Under the pieces are notes generated by a model. That model saw only the letters and a list, made by a program, of their open reading frames with translations. It made no database searches and had not been told where the DNA came from. A DNA stretch of 64,000 bases, taken from contig NZ_CP025785.1 of the NCBI RefSeq assembly GCF_003076595.1, positions 190,454-254,453 of the forward strand, in the 5' to 3' direction. Positions 8,382 to 17,984 of this stretch are shown in pieces; the first letter of the stretch is position 1; each line of letters opens with the position of its first letter. The stretch is from Candidatus Borreliella tachyglossi. Its GTDB lineage: Bacteria; Spirochaetota; Spirochaetia; Borreliales; Borreliaceae. The position numbers and the translations under genes were made by a program.

Positions 8382-10368
8382 GATTGCATACCTAATCAAA
8401 ATAAATGATCTTGAGAAGGTAAAAGCCATTTTCAGCAACATCATCAACAATACTTATAAAGATGAAATTCAAAAAAAATTAATATTTAAAGCTCTGGAAA
8501 TCTCAGAACAACTACATTACGGTCAATATAGAGAAAGTGGCGAACCATATGTAATCCATCCAATATTGGTTGCATTACTCTTAGCAAAATTCCAACTAGA
8601 TTTTAAGACAACAATAGCTGGCTTACTGCACGATGTACTTGAGGACACAAGCGTTGAAAAGACAGAAATAATTAAAGAATTTGATGAGGAGGTTTTAAGC
8701 CTAATTGATGGTGTAACAAAAATTCATGATCTACATAATAAAACAAGAACAATCAAAGAAGCAAATACTATTTCAAAAATGTTTTTTGCAATGACTCACG
8801 ATATTAGAATAATACTCATCAAGCTTACTGACAAATTACACAACATGTCAACCCTTACCCACTTGCCTAAAAACAGGAGAGAGAGAATCGCAAAAGATTG
8901 TCTTGCCACTTATGTCCCAATTGCGGAGCGACTTGGTATTTCGTCCCTTAAAACATACCTTGAAGACTTATCATTTAAATATCTTTATCCAAAAGAATAT
9001 AAAGAAATAAAAATTTTTCTAGCTGAGACAAAAATAGAAAGAGAAAAAAAATTATATAAGGGAAAATTGATAATAGAGAAGGAGCTTAAACAAATTGGGA
9101 TTGACGCTAAGATCAGCGTAAGATCAAAACATTTCTACTCAATCTTTAGAAAAATGAAAACAAGAACTAATAAGCTCTCACAAATCTTTGATACCTTGGG
9201 GATAAGAATAATTTGCAAACAACAAAAAGAATGCTATGAAATACTAGAAATTGTACACAAGGTTTGGAAGCCAATACCTGGAAGACTAAAAGACTACATA
9301 GCAATCCCTAAAGAAAACAAATATCAATCTATACATACTACTGTAAGAATACCTGAAGATAACCAATTAATCGAGATACAAATTAGAACAGAAGAAATGG
9401 ACAAAATTGCCAGATATGGTGTTGCTGCTCACTGGATCTATAAAGAACAAGTTGAATTAAGAGCTGATGATCTCTCATTTATTAATCGAATAAAAAAATG
9501 GCAACAAGAATCATTCAATAAAAATCAATATTCAATGAATGACATACACAAAGAACTCTTGAATACATTCATATATGTCTATACCCCAGAGGGTGAAATA
9601 ATAGAGCTCCCATTTGGCTCAAATGCAATTGACTTCGCATATACAATACATACAGATATTGGCGATCAAGCACTTTATGCACAAATTAATGGAAAGATTA
9701 GTGCACTCACAAAACCTTTAAAAAACGAACAAATTGTTGAAATATTTACCTCAACAGAGGCAAAACCTGATGTAATTTGGCTACACAGCGTTAGGACAAA
9801 AAAAGCACGCTCAAGAATTCGATCTTGGCTTAATAAAAACGACGATACCATATTTGTAGATAATAATATAATTGCATATCTTATTGGAGAGCATAAAGAG
9901 CAAAAAAGAATCTTCCGCCTTTTTAAATCTTTAACAAAATCTCAAATAAAAAGAATCACAATAGCCTCTGACTGCAATCCATCAACAGGGGAAGCCATTG
10001 TTGGCATAATACAAAAAGATGAAATAGTAGTTCATAAAGATAATTGCCAAGATACACTTTACTACAGGAAAAGCCATTTTATTGAGGTAGAATGGGAAGC
10101 AACACCAACAAGGAAAATATATCATATTGTAATATTCTTAAAAAATCTAAAAAGTCTTTTTTATTACCTAGACAATCTTTTTACATACTTTGATGCAAGA
10201 CTTATTAGTGAGAAAATAGAAGACTGCGGAAATGGACATGGAATAATCAATATAATTATCTCATCGAATGCAAAAAATGTATCAATGATACTCTCAGCCC
10301 TTAAAGAAAACCCTAACATACTCCAGATAATGCAAATAGAAGAAGACATTAAAAATTATGATCTTTAA
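8365..10368 (+). CDS. rsh: Bifunctional (p)ppGpp synthetase/hydrolase (RelA/SpoT homologue)
   Basis: This is the single Rel-type enzyme of Borrelia, making and degrading the stringent-response alarmone. Domains in order over 667 residues: the HD hydrolase (GEPYVIHPILVA, then GLLHDVLEDT and the downstream KLTDKLHNM); the synthetase (DTLGIRIICK, then RLKDYIAIPKENKYQSIHTTV and EIQIRTEEMDKIARYGVAAHW); TGS (YVYTPEGEIIELPFGSNAIDFAY); a zinc-finger/CC-type segment (SDCNPSTGEAIVGII, with cysteines); and a C-terminal ACT. Both catalytic sites look complete. In B. burgdorferi the orthologue controls persistence in the tick. It overlaps prmC by 17 bases at its start and the next gene by 11 bases at its end. 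Confidence 0.96.
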   Translation: MIQAYEIAYLIKINDLEKVKAIFSNIINNTYKDEIQKKLIFKALEISEQLHYGQYRESGEPYVIHPILVALLLAKFQLDFKTTIAGLLHDVLEDTSVEKTEIIKEFDEEVLSLIDGVTKIHDLHNKTRTIKEANTISKMFFAMTHDIRIILIKLTDKLHNMSTLTHLPKNRRERIAKDCLATYVPIAERLGISSLKTYLEDLSFKYLYPKEYKEIKIFLAETKIEREKKLYKGKLIIEKELKQIGIDAKISVRSKHFYSIFRKMKTRTNKLSQIFDTLGIRIICKQQKECYEILEIVHKVWKPIPGRLKDYIAIPKENKYQSIHTTVRIPEDNQLIEIQIRTEEMDKIARYGVAAHWIYKEQVELRADDLSFINRIKKWQQESFNKNQYSMNDIHKELLNTFIYVYTPEGEIIELPFGSNAIDFAYTIHTDIGDQALYAQINGKISALTKPLKNEQIVEIFTSTEAKPDVIWLHSVRTKKARSRIRSWLNKNDDTIFVDNNIIAYLIGEHKEQKRIFRLFKSLTKSQIKRITIASDCNPSTGEAIVGIIQKDEIVVHKDNCQDTLYYRKSHFIEVEWEATPTRKIYHIVIFLKNLKSLFYYLDNLFTYFDARLISEKIEDCGNGHGIINIIISSNAKNVSMILSALKENPNILQIMQIEEDIKNYDL

Positions 10369-12601
10369 GATATTGTTCCTAATCTTAGCCCATTCACTAA
10401 TTGCACAACAAATAAGTAAAGAAAATGAGATAGAGCCATGTAATGAAGAAATAAGAGAACATATTGCAATAATTAACGAACTTACAAACGTTGCAGAAAA
10501 AACAACAAGAATAGGAACTATTTATGATTACATAAAAAAATATTTCCTAAAAAACAAGATACAATATATAGAACATTCACTCCAAGAAATTGGATTTATT
10601 GGATATTCACAAAAAACAATCTACTCAAGGGTAAAAGGCATGGGCAAAACTAGTTACAACATTATTGTCCCAATAGAGATACAATATGATTTAAAAAATA
10701 ACCTTGCAATTGCAATTGTAATCACACTCCTCAATAACTTAAAAACACAAAAAATTGAAAATAGCTTAAACATTTATTTTATTGAGGATGATTCACACAA
10801 ACAAATATCAACAATAAGCAGTAGACTACTTCTCAATAACAATGTTCTTGAAAAAAATACAAGCACAATTTATTTAATGTTGAATGCAGATAAAGAAAAT
10901 AATCCAATAGAGTTCAAAAATCAATCAAACATAATAAACTCAAAAACAAACCTAAGCTTTTTAGAAATGCTCGTCAAAACATTCGAAAGTAATAAAGTAA
11001 ATTTTAATGTTTCAAAAATAAACGACAAGAATATAAATGAAATATACAATCTGTATTTAGAAGAAGAAATTCCTATCCTAATCATGAACAACAACAAAGA
11101 GATTTCACTGCTTAAATATTTTAAGCATAATAATCTTTGCGACATTTACAAATCAATTGAAAACATAATAAAAACTGAAAGAAATCTCCAAAACGAAAAT
11201 GACCTACACTATGTCATCATAAATACTCCATTTAAAAAGTGGATCATAAATGAAAGTACACTTCTCATACTAATATACGCTGTTTATAATTTAATTATAC
11301 TAATGTTCATTAGAAGATTTACAAAAGCTAGTATAATAATTAGAAAAGTTCAAGATAATTACTATAAAATAATAAGATTATTTTTCATATTATTCTTAAG
11401 CACATACATTTCAGTTCTCGTTACAAATAAAATATTCACAGAATATGAAAACTTCATAGACTATAGCATCATAAATCCGATATATCTAGTAAATTTTTTT
11501 CTAATATTATTCAACTTTAATCTTCTATCTTATTTCACATATAACTTTAAAATGTATCTCAACTTTAGAGAGCTTAAATACTTGGCAATAGCAATTTCCG
11601 GTATTGAGCTTATTATGCTACTGTACATTAAAATAGAATTTATTTTAATGATAATATTAAAAACGATATTAATATTATTTATTCCTAATAAAAAAAGATT
11701 TATAAAAAAAATTATAATAATTCTTATTTGGACAATAAATTTCATACTAATAACATCAATACAAACAACCTCACTTATTTCAAAACCAATTGCATTAAGT
11801 TATTTTATATCAATCTCACTCTTCTCACCTATACTTGTTAATATGATAGAGCATTTAAAAAATAAAACTACAATAATGAAGCAAGAATTTAAAAAATCTG
11901 AAAAGATTGAATCTATAATTTTTTTCTTAATAATCGCTATTCTGATAATATCAAACAATATGAGCTCAATTTCAACAATGAAAATAACTCAAATCATAAG
12001 CTTTCCAGAAAAAACTAATAAAATTAGCATAGAATACCTAAAAGAAAACAGAAACGCAATTCAAATAGCAACAAAAGACTTCAATTTAAACTTAGACAAA
12101 AACGAAAAACAAATATCTAGAGAAATTAAAATACAGAAAGACTTAATAAACATATCTTTTCAAAAAATAAATGTGGCTGAGAGAACTATCTATGGGATCA
12201 AGATTTCCACTAAAAATACTGCAAAACAAATTAATTTATTCCTAAAAAACGCATCTGAATTTATAATATATCAAAGCAATGTACCCTATAAAATCGCATC
12301 TAATAACGCAATATTCACAGTAAATAACATTAAATCAAATACAATAAACATCGCTTTTACAGTTAAGTCTCAAGAGGACATTAGGTATGATGCATTTGTT
12401 TATTTTGATACTAATAAAAATTATGTGAAGATATATGACAAGGGAACCAAAAAAGAAGATAAAAATATAAAAATAGATTATTCATACTCAATAAAGTACT
12501 CAGGAACACTCCCAAAAGCTGAAAAATATGATCGAAATGAGTTCTTCAAACTTCAAGATGATAGAGAAATTGAAAATTTAAAAAATTTAGATTTAGTCTA
12601 G
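10358..12601 (+). CDS. Large membrane protein, 747 aa, with possible degenerate M28 peptidase-like ectodomain
   Basis: A signal sequence (about residues 1-16) is followed by an extracytoplasmic domain of about 280 residues. About seven to eight hydrophobic helices come next, between residues 300 and 540, then a C-terminal domain of about 200 residues rich in beta-type sequence. The first domain has the spacing of an M28-type aminopeptidase (a strand YNIIVPIEIQYDL, a helix AIAIVITLLNNL, then LNIYFIEDDSH). However, the zinc-binding His and Asp residues are not where they should be, so any similarity would be structural only and is my inference. The gene starts inside rsh and its stop overlaps the convergent ddl stop by four bases. 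Confidence 0.75.
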   Translation: MIFKILFLILAHSLIAQQISKENEIEPCNEEIREHIAIINELTNVAEKTTRIGTIYDYIKKYFLKNKIQYIEHSLQEIGFIGYSQKTIYSRVKGMGKTSYNIIVPIEIQYDLKNNLAIAIVITLLNNLKTQKIENSLNIYFIEDDSHKQISTISSRLLLNNNVLEKNTSTIYLMLNADKENNPIEFKNQSNIINSKTNLSFLEMLVKTFESNKVNFNVSKINDKNINEIYNLYLEEEIPILIMNNNKEISLLKYFKHNNLCDIYKSIENIIKTERNLQNENDLHYVIINTPFKKWIINESTLLILIYAVYNLIILMFIRRFTKASIIIRKVQDNYYKIIRLFFILFLSTYISVLVTNKIFTEYENFIDYSIINPIYLVNFFLILFNFNLLSYFTYNFKMYLNFRELKYLAIAISGIELIMLLYIKIEFILMIILKTILILFIPNKKRFIKKIIIILIWTINFILITSIQTTSLISKPIALSYFISISLFSPILVNMIEHLKNKTTIMKQEFKKSEKIESIIFFLIIAILIISNNMSSISTMKITQIISFPEKTNKISIEYLKENRNAIQIATKDFNLNLDKNEKQISREIKIQKDLINISFQKINVAERTIYGIKISTKNTAKQINLFLKNASEFIIYQSNVPYKIASNNAIFTVNNIKSNTINIAFTVKSQEDIRYDAFVYFDTNKNYVKIYDKGTKKEDKNIKIDYSYSIKYSGTLPKAEKYDRNEFFKLQDDREIENLKNLDLV

Positions 12602-13692
12602 CCTCCCAACTGTTCAAAATCAATTCTTTTTTTTCTTTTTTCATAGCTTTGGAAAGCTAAAATTATTAACTTATCAACTAAAAATTCATAGTCAAGACCA
12701 TCATGTTCGCACATCTTAGAAAACATAGAAATATCTGTAAATCCTGGAATCGTATTTATCTCATTGATATAAATTAAATCAGTATCTTTTTCAACAAAAA
12801 AATCAATTCTTGCCATTCCCCTAAGTTCTAAATACTTATAAGTCAAGAATGCATATTCTTTAATGTCTAGCAAATACTTTGTATCAAGTTGAGCAGGAAT
12901 ATTAAAAATAATAGAATTTCCAGGAATAGTAGAATACTTAGCATCATAATCATAAAATATAAAATCCTGTATAACAATCTCACCTGGCGTAAATATTTTA
13001 ATCTGATCATTTCCAACAACAGAACATTCAATTTCTCTTACTTTAATGAACTTTTCTACAATAACCGTTAAATCATATTTAAAGGCTTCTTCAATACTCC
13101 TTTCAATCTGACTTTCGTTATGTACAATACTTATTCCAATTGAAGATCCCAATATAGCCGGCTTAACAATTAAAGGATACCCTAGGCTATCCTTTAATTG
13201 CCTTTTAACTCCATCTTTATCTAAAAGATACTCATATTTTCTAAATCCAATAAAGGGAACTACAGGCATATTGAAACTTTTAAGCAAAAGCTTGCAAAAA
13301 TACTTATTACTAGAAATAGCGCTCCCTAAAATACCAGACCCAACACAAGGAATATCCATTATTTTTAAAAGACCTTGAATAGAACCATCTTCACCTGTTC
13401 TCCCATGAACAATTGGAAATACAACATCAATTTTAAGATCTCTATCATTTACAAATATTCCACCACCAGGAATTAAACTAATAATAGAAGAACTATCTCT
13501 CTTAATTAATTTAGGATCATCAGGAACAAAGTCTAGTAAATACCAAATTCCAGTATTCTTATCGATAAAACATGAAAACACTTTATATTTATCTAGCTTC
13601 ATAAGAGCTAAATAAACCCCATAAGCAGATTTGCAAGAAATTTCATGTTCAAAGGAAACCCCACCAAATACTAACATAAGATTTTTCTTCAT
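12598..13692 (-). CDS. ddl: D-alanine--D-alanine ligase
   Basis: Ddl joins two D-alanines to make the terminal dipeptide of peptidoglycan precursors. The 364-residue product has the N-terminal GGVSFEHEIS motif, the ATP-grasp core (PLIVKPAILGSSIGIS with the K-x-x-x-x-G-S-S-x-G loop, then EKFIKVREIECSVVGN), and the metal and substrate residues in GMARIDFF and YINEINTIPGFT. GGAG lies eight bases before the ATG. It follows murE with a four-base gap on the same strand, a typical wall-precursor operon. Nothing suggests it is not functional. Confidence 0.96.
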   Translation of the reverse strand: MKKNLMLVFGGVSFEHEISCKSAYGVYLALMKLDKYKVFSCFIDKNTGIWYLLDFVPDDPKLIKRDSSSIISLIPGGGIFVNDRDLKIDVVFPIVHGRTGEDGSIQGLLKIMDIPCVGSGILGSAISSNKYFCKLLLKSFNMPVVPFIGFRKYEYLLDKDGVKRQLKDSLGYPLIVKPAILGSSIGISIVHNESQIERSIEEAFKYDLTVIVEKFIKVREIECSVVGNDQIKIFTPGEIVIQDFIFYDYDAKYSTIPGNSIIFNIPAQLDTKYLLDIKEYAFLTYKYLELRGMARIDFFVEKDTDLIYINEINTIPGFTDISMFSKMCEHDGLDYEFLVDKLIILAFQSYEKRKKRIDFEQLGG

Positions 13693-13696
13693 GAAA

Positions 13697-15220
13697 TTAA
13701 CTCCTATTTTTTAAGCTTAAAATAATATCTTCAAGGACAGCTTTTTCATCCCAAAAAATACTTCTATCTTTATATATTATTGAACTTTCATGCCCCTTTC
13801 CAAGAGTAACCACCAAATCATCAGAGTGTGCAATATTTATTGCTTTTTCAATCGCACTCTTCCTATCAGGAATGAAAAATAGATCTTCATTTAATGTTTT
13901 TCCTGAAATTCCTTCTGCAATGTCTTTAATTATTTGCATGCTATCCTCACCTCTTGGATCCTCATCACAAAGTATTATTATATCTGAATACCTATTCGCA
14001 ATCTCTCCTTGCCATCTTCTCTTAGAAACATCTCTTTCTCCAGCAGACCCAAAAACAGCAATTAACCTATTCCTTGAAAGTCGCCTAAACATAGGAAAAA
14101 GCTTACGAAAAGACCCAGGTGTGTGAGCATAATCAATTATGATCGAAAAATTCTGACCAAAATTAATATCTTGCATTCGCCCGTAAAGACTTTCAATATC
14201 CACAAACTTATCAATAAGTTCTCTAATACCAATGCTCGTCATTTGACTAACAACAATTAAAGCCGCCATAACATTTTCAACATTAAAACTACCAGTCAAA
14301 TTAACTTTAGCATAATATTTAATACCCCTATAATAAAATTCAAACTCAGTATGAGCCGTTTGTTCATTAATCTTACTTACAAAAAAATCGGCACTTTTAT
14401 CCTTTAAACTATATGTATAAGCTCTATCAATAGCATGTAAAAAGACAGAAGAATTCTTGTCATCAATATTAATAACACCAAAACCATTATTAGCATCAGT
14501 TGAATAGAAGAGGTTAAGTTTAGCATCCAAGTAATTTTGAACCGTACCATGAAATTCAAGATGCTCATGACTAATATTAGTTAAAACAGCAACATAGTAT
14601 CTAAGATCAATGAGTCTTGCTGTTCTAGCATCAAGACCATGAGATGTTGATTCAACAATAGCATACTGAACATTATTATCTACCATTTTACTAAGCAATA
14701 AGTGAATTTCTGTTGATTCTGGAGTTGACTGCCTGTACGGATTTTTAATTAGATTCCCGCTACCATCGTCAAAGAACACAGTAGAAATAAAGCCAACCTT
14801 AACACCACCCACAGATTTTAAAAGGGTATAGATATAGAAACAAACAGAACTCTTACCGTCAGTTCCTGTAACTCCAATAATCTTAATCTTTTCTGAAGGC
14901 TTATTATAAAAAATATTAGAAAAATTTGACATGAATCTTCTTATGTTACAAGCATCAACTTTAATATATGTCACATTAGGATCATAAAAATCAAGATTAT
15001 CAGTATGAATAATCACATTGCTACCCTTCTGAATTGCTGACTTAATAAATCTTTGACCCTCAAAATGGAGTCCCGGAAGAGCAAAAAATACAAAACTAGA
15101 TAAAATACATCGTGAATCATATGCAAGTCCCAATATTTCTACATCACAAGATCCTCTAATTTCCTTTACTATACTCTTATCTAACTTAAACAAAATATTA
15201 CTAAGTTTTTTCCTATTCAT
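13697..15220 (-). CDS. murE: MurE, UDP-MurNAc-tripeptide ligase
   Basis: MurE adds the third, cross-linking amino acid to UDP-MurNAc-L-Ala-D-Glu. The 507-residue protein shows the Mur ligase order: the N-terminal UMAG-binding domain, the ATP loop GVTGTDGKSSV (usually TGTNGKTT), the STPES and SHGL motifs, ISHEHLEFHGT, and the C-terminal domain with GSAGERDVSKRRWQGEIA. The amino-acid-selecting loop reads CDEDPRGED, close to the DNPR/DDPR class. Borrelia peptidoglycan contains L-ornithine at this position, so ornithine is the expected substrate. Upstream lies a 217-base gap shared with tRNA-Cys. Confidence 0.95.
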   Translation of the reverse strand: MNRKKLSNILFKLDKSIVKEIRGSCDVEILGLAYDSRCILSSFVFFALPGLHFEGQRFIKSAIQKGSNVIIHTDNLDFYDPNVTYIKVDACNIRRFMSNFSNIFYNKPSEKIKIIGVTGTDGKSSVCFYIYTLLKSVGGVKVGFISTVFFDDGSGNLIKNPYRQSTPESTEIHLLLSKMVDNNVQYAIVESTSHGLDARTARLIDLRYYVAVLTNISHEHLEFHGTVQNYLDAKLNLFYSTDANNGFGVINIDDKNSSVFLHAIDRAYTYSLKDKSADFFVSKINEQTAHTEFEFYYRGIKYYAKVNLTGSFNVENVMAALIVVSQMTSIGIRELIDKFVDIESLYGRMQDINFGQNFSIIIDYAHTPGSFRKLFPMFRRLSRNRLIAVFGSAGERDVSKRRWQGEIANRYSDIIILCDEDPRGEDSMQIIKDIAEGISGKTLNEDLFFIPDRKSAIEKAINIAHSDDLVVTLGKGHESSIIYKDRSIFWDEKAVLEDIILSLKNRS

Positions 15221-15388
15221 ATCTCTAAATTGTACAAAACTAACTTTTATTTTTGTAGAAATTATTATTTAATATTTATTTACTCTCTTTTTTAATTTAA
15301 AATCTAGTTTCTTAGAAATTATTATTAAATATTCTTTTCAGGCCGCAACTCTTGCTAAAAATGCTATATATAAGACTTACAAATATTG

Positions 15389-15417
15389 TTTACAATTCAA
15401 TCATTTTTTAATAAACT
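15389..15417 (+). promoter_or_regulatory. Candidate promoter for tRNA-Cys
   Basis: TTTACA (15389-15394) and TAAACT (15412-15417) have a 17-base spacer, with the -10 box ending 20 bases before the mature tRNA. The position is right for a short 5' leader removed by RNase P. Confidence 0.5.
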
Positions 15418-15437
15418 AACTAATGTTTAGTTAATGT

Positions 15438-15510
15438 GGCGCTGTACCCAAGTGGCTAAGGGAGAAGTCTGCAAAACTTTGATTCGCCGGTTCGATTCCG
15501 GTCAGCGCCT
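15438..15510 (+). tRNA. tRNA-Cys (anticodon GCA)
   Basis: The acceptor stem GGCGCTG pairs perfectly with CAGCGCC, with U as discriminator base, which is the standard identity element for cysteine tRNA. The anticodon loop CTGCAAA carries GCA. The T arm is GCCGG-TTCGATT-CCGGT. CCA is not encoded. It is a single gene between murE (divergent) and tlyC, with its own candidate promoter. Confidence 0.95.
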
Positions 15511-15584
15511 TAACATTAAGTAAAGCTAATGCTATTTCTTTTAACAAAAGGGCATATGTTTTACAGATAAACTAAAAAATAACT

Positions 15585-16826
15585 ATGTTAGAGTTAATAA
15601 TAATAGCAATATTTATAATACTCTCAGCAATTTTTTCCGCATCAGAGACAGCTTATACTTCATTAAGCTTAATTCAACTTCAAGATATAAAGAAAAAAGG
15701 AAAACTTGGAGTAGTTGTATACCACTTATCCCAAAATCCATCAAAACTTGTCACAACCATTCTTATTGGAAACAATATCGCTAATATAGCAGCCAGTGCC
15801 CTTACAACAAAATTTGTTCTTGATAAATACGGAAACAATGCACTTGCTTTATCAACGGGAATCGTAACAATAGTAGTACTTATATTTGCTGAGATATTTC
15901 CTAAGCAAATAGCAATTCTAAATAATGAAAGCATAGCTTTATCAACTTCAATATTACTAAAGACATTGACAATCATATTTACACCCGTAATATATGTTAT
16001 TAATGGAATAGTTAGAATTCTACTAAGTTTATCTAAAATAAAAACAAGTCAAAAAATGACCAAAGACAGCATAAGAAATATGTTATCTTTGGCTGAAAAT
16101 TTAGGAATCTTAGAAAACGATGACAGAATATTCATGCAAAAAATGTTAAATATAGGCGAGGTTAGAGCATCTGAAGTTATGACTCACCGGACAGAAGTAT
16201 TCTCACTCTCAAGCACATCAAAGCTAAAAGATAAAATTAAATTAATTAAAAAAGAAGGATACTCCAGAATTCCTGTATACAAGGGTCAAAACCGAGAACA
16301 AATAATAGGAATTTTAATAGCTAAAGACCTAATTGAAATAAACAGAAAAGAACTTGATAAAAGCATTATTAAATTTGTAAAACCCGCTGTTTTTGTACAG
16401 CAAAACAAAAGGATAAAAGATATACTAGACATTATGAGACAAAGGCAAAAAATAATGGCTATTGTTATTGACGAGTACGGAGGATTTTCAGGCATACTTA
16501 CAATAGAAGATATAATAGAGAAAATCTTTGGCGCAATATTTGATGAATATGACTTAGAAGAAGAAAAGCAATTTATTATTAAAAAAGATGAAAATACGTA
16601 TCTAATACTCGGAGAAACCACATTTGATGAGATTGAAGAAACAGTTGGAATAAAAATTCAACACGAAGATTACATAAATACAATTGGAGGATACATAATG
16701 GATTTACTTGATAAAATACCCAAAGGTGGTGAACAAGTTAACACAGAACATGGCGAATATTTAATAGAGGAAGTTCAGAATCACAAAATAAGAAAAATAA
16801 CCTTTAAAAAGCTTGAAAAGGAGTAA
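15585..16826 (+). CDS. tlyC: TlyC/CorC-family membrane protein (DUF21 plus CBS domains)
   Basis: The family is annotated as haemolysin C or magnesium/cobalt efflux protein. The evidence for ion transport in the CNNM/CorC group is better than that for haemolysis. The 413-residue protein has an N-terminal DUF21 domain (ILSAIFSASETAYTSLS, then TTILIGNNIANIAASALTT; about four helices to residue 145). Two CBS domains follow (VMTHRTEVFSLS...GYSRIPVYKG; IMRQRQKIMAIVIDEYGGFSGILTIEDIIE). A C-terminal CorC/HlyC domain (YLILGETTFDEIEE...GGYIMDLLDKIPKGGE) closes it. No strong ribosome-binding site precedes the ATG. Confidence 0.93.
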   Translation: MLELIIIAIFIILSAIFSASETAYTSLSLIQLQDIKKKGKLGVVVYHLSQNPSKLVTTILIGNNIANIAASALTTKFVLDKYGNNALALSTGIVTIVVLIFAEIFPKQIAILNNESIALSTSILLKTLTIIFTPVIYVINGIVRILLSLSKIKTSQKMTKDSIRNMLSLAENLGILENDDRIFMQKMLNIGEVRASEVMTHRTEVFSLSSTSKLKDKIKLIKKEGYSRIPVYKGQNREQIIGILIAKDLIEINRKELDKSIIKFVKPAVFVQQNKRIKDILDIMRQRQKIMAIVIDEYGGFSGILTIEDIIEKIFGAIFDEYDLEEEKQFIIKKDENTYLILGETTFDEIEETVGIKIQHEDYINTIGGYIMDLLDKIPKGGEQVNTEHGEYLIEEVQNHKIRKITFKKLEKE

Positions 16827-16828
16827 AA

Positions 16829-17038
16829 ATGAATAAACATATTCAGACTATGATTCTTTGCTTTTCAAAACCCAAGCTAAATACAAAGTGTCTTTTCAGA
16901 AAAATAACAATATTCGCCTCAATTAAACAAAAATTTAACAAGACTAATTCTTACTTTAATATTAAAAACCTCACTCTTGATTTTATACTAAAACCCAAGG
17001 AAGATAAATCTAGAATTCTTTTAGGCATAATAAAATGA
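16829..17038 (+). CDS. Possible small basic protein, 69 aa, between tlyC and hflK
   Basis: The reading frame starts two bases after the tlyC stop and fills the gap to hflK almost completely. AAGGAG overlaps the end of tlyC and stands five bases before the ATG, a strong ribosome-binding site. The predicted product is lysine- and phenylalanine-rich, pI clearly basic, with no signal peptide, membrane helix or known motif, and I recognise no family. Real translation is suggested by the binding site and the position, but the composition is close to what random AT-rich DNA would give. Confidence 0.35.
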   Translation: MNKHIQTMILCFSKPKLNTKCLFRKITIFASIKQKFNKTNSYFNIKNLTLDFILKPKEDKSRILLGIIK

Positions 17039-17054
17039 TAAAAAGGAAGGAAAA

Positions 17055-17984
17055 ATGGTTAACATTTTAAAATTTTTCAATAAAACATATGAATATGCAA
17101 TAATCCTAATTGTACTAGTAATAGTAACAATAATAATCATTTCAAATGTTTTTATAGTTGGTCCATCTGACGAGGCACTTGTTCTTCGTCTCGGCAAACT
17201 CAATAGAACACTTGAATCGGGAATACATATAAAAATTCCATTAATTGAAGAAAAATTCATTGTACCAGTGAAGATAGTACAAGAAGTTAAATTTGGGTTT
17301 AATACAAACAACGGCGGAAGAATTAATTCAGGTGAAGATGAGGGGACAATTATTACTGGAGATTTAAACGTAATTAATGTTGAGTGGCTAGTACAATACA
17401 AAATAAGTGACCCCTATTCTTTCATGTTCAAAGTACAAGATCCAGAAGAAACTATAAAGGATATTGCAAAATCATCAATGAACAGGTTAATTGGTGATAA
17501 TACTATCTTTGAGATAATTAATGATAATAGAGTTGGTGTTACAGAAGGTGTCAAAACCTCTATGAATGAAATTATTCAAACATATAACTTAGGAATCGAT
17601 ATCGTGCAAGTACAGATCAGAAATGCCATGCCACCTAAGGGGAAAGTTTATGAGGCATTTGAAGATGTTAACATTGCAATCCAAGATAAAAATAAGTTTA
17701 TCAATGAAGGAAAGAAAGAATTCAATCAGATAGTCCCAAAAATTAGGGGAGAAGCACTTAAAGTGATAGAAGAAGCTAAGGGATATAAAGAAAGCAGAAT
17801 CAATAGTGCATTAGCTGAGACTGAAATTTTTAACGCAATTTTAAACGCATACATTAAAAACCCAGAAATTACAAGAGAAAGAATCTACAACGAGGCAATG
17901 AAGGAAATCCTTGAGAGTAAAGATAATATTGAAATAATTGATAAGAACTTAAAAAACTTCTTACCATTTAAGGAGGTAAAATAA
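17055..17984 (+). CDS. hflK: HflK, membrane protease modulator
   Basis: HflK is an SPFH/prohibitin-family protein that forms a large membrane ring with HflC around the FtsH protease. The 309-residue product has one N-terminal membrane helix (about residues 16-38), the SPFH domain starting VGPSDEALVLRLGKLNRTLESGIHIKIPLIE, and a long helical C-terminal part. AAGGAAGG stands before the ATG. hflC follows with no gap: the TAA is directly followed by ATG, indicating a tightly co-expressed pair. The periplasmic side is the expected location of the SPFH domain. Confidence 0.94.
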   Translation: MVNILKFFNKTYEYAIILIVLVIVTIIIISNVFIVGPSDEALVLRLGKLNRTLESGIHIKIPLIEEKFIVPVKIVQEVKFGFNTNNGGRINSGEDEGTIITGDLNVINVEWLVQYKISDPYSFMFKVQDPEETIKDIAKSSMNRLIGDNTIFEIINDNRVGVTEGVKTSMNEIIQTYNLGIDIVQVQIRNAMPPKGKVYEAFEDVNIAIQDKNKFINEGKKEFNQIVPKIRGEALKVIEEAKGYKESRINSALAETEIFNAILNAYIKNPEITRERIYNEAMKEILESKDNIEIIDKNLKNFLPFKEVK

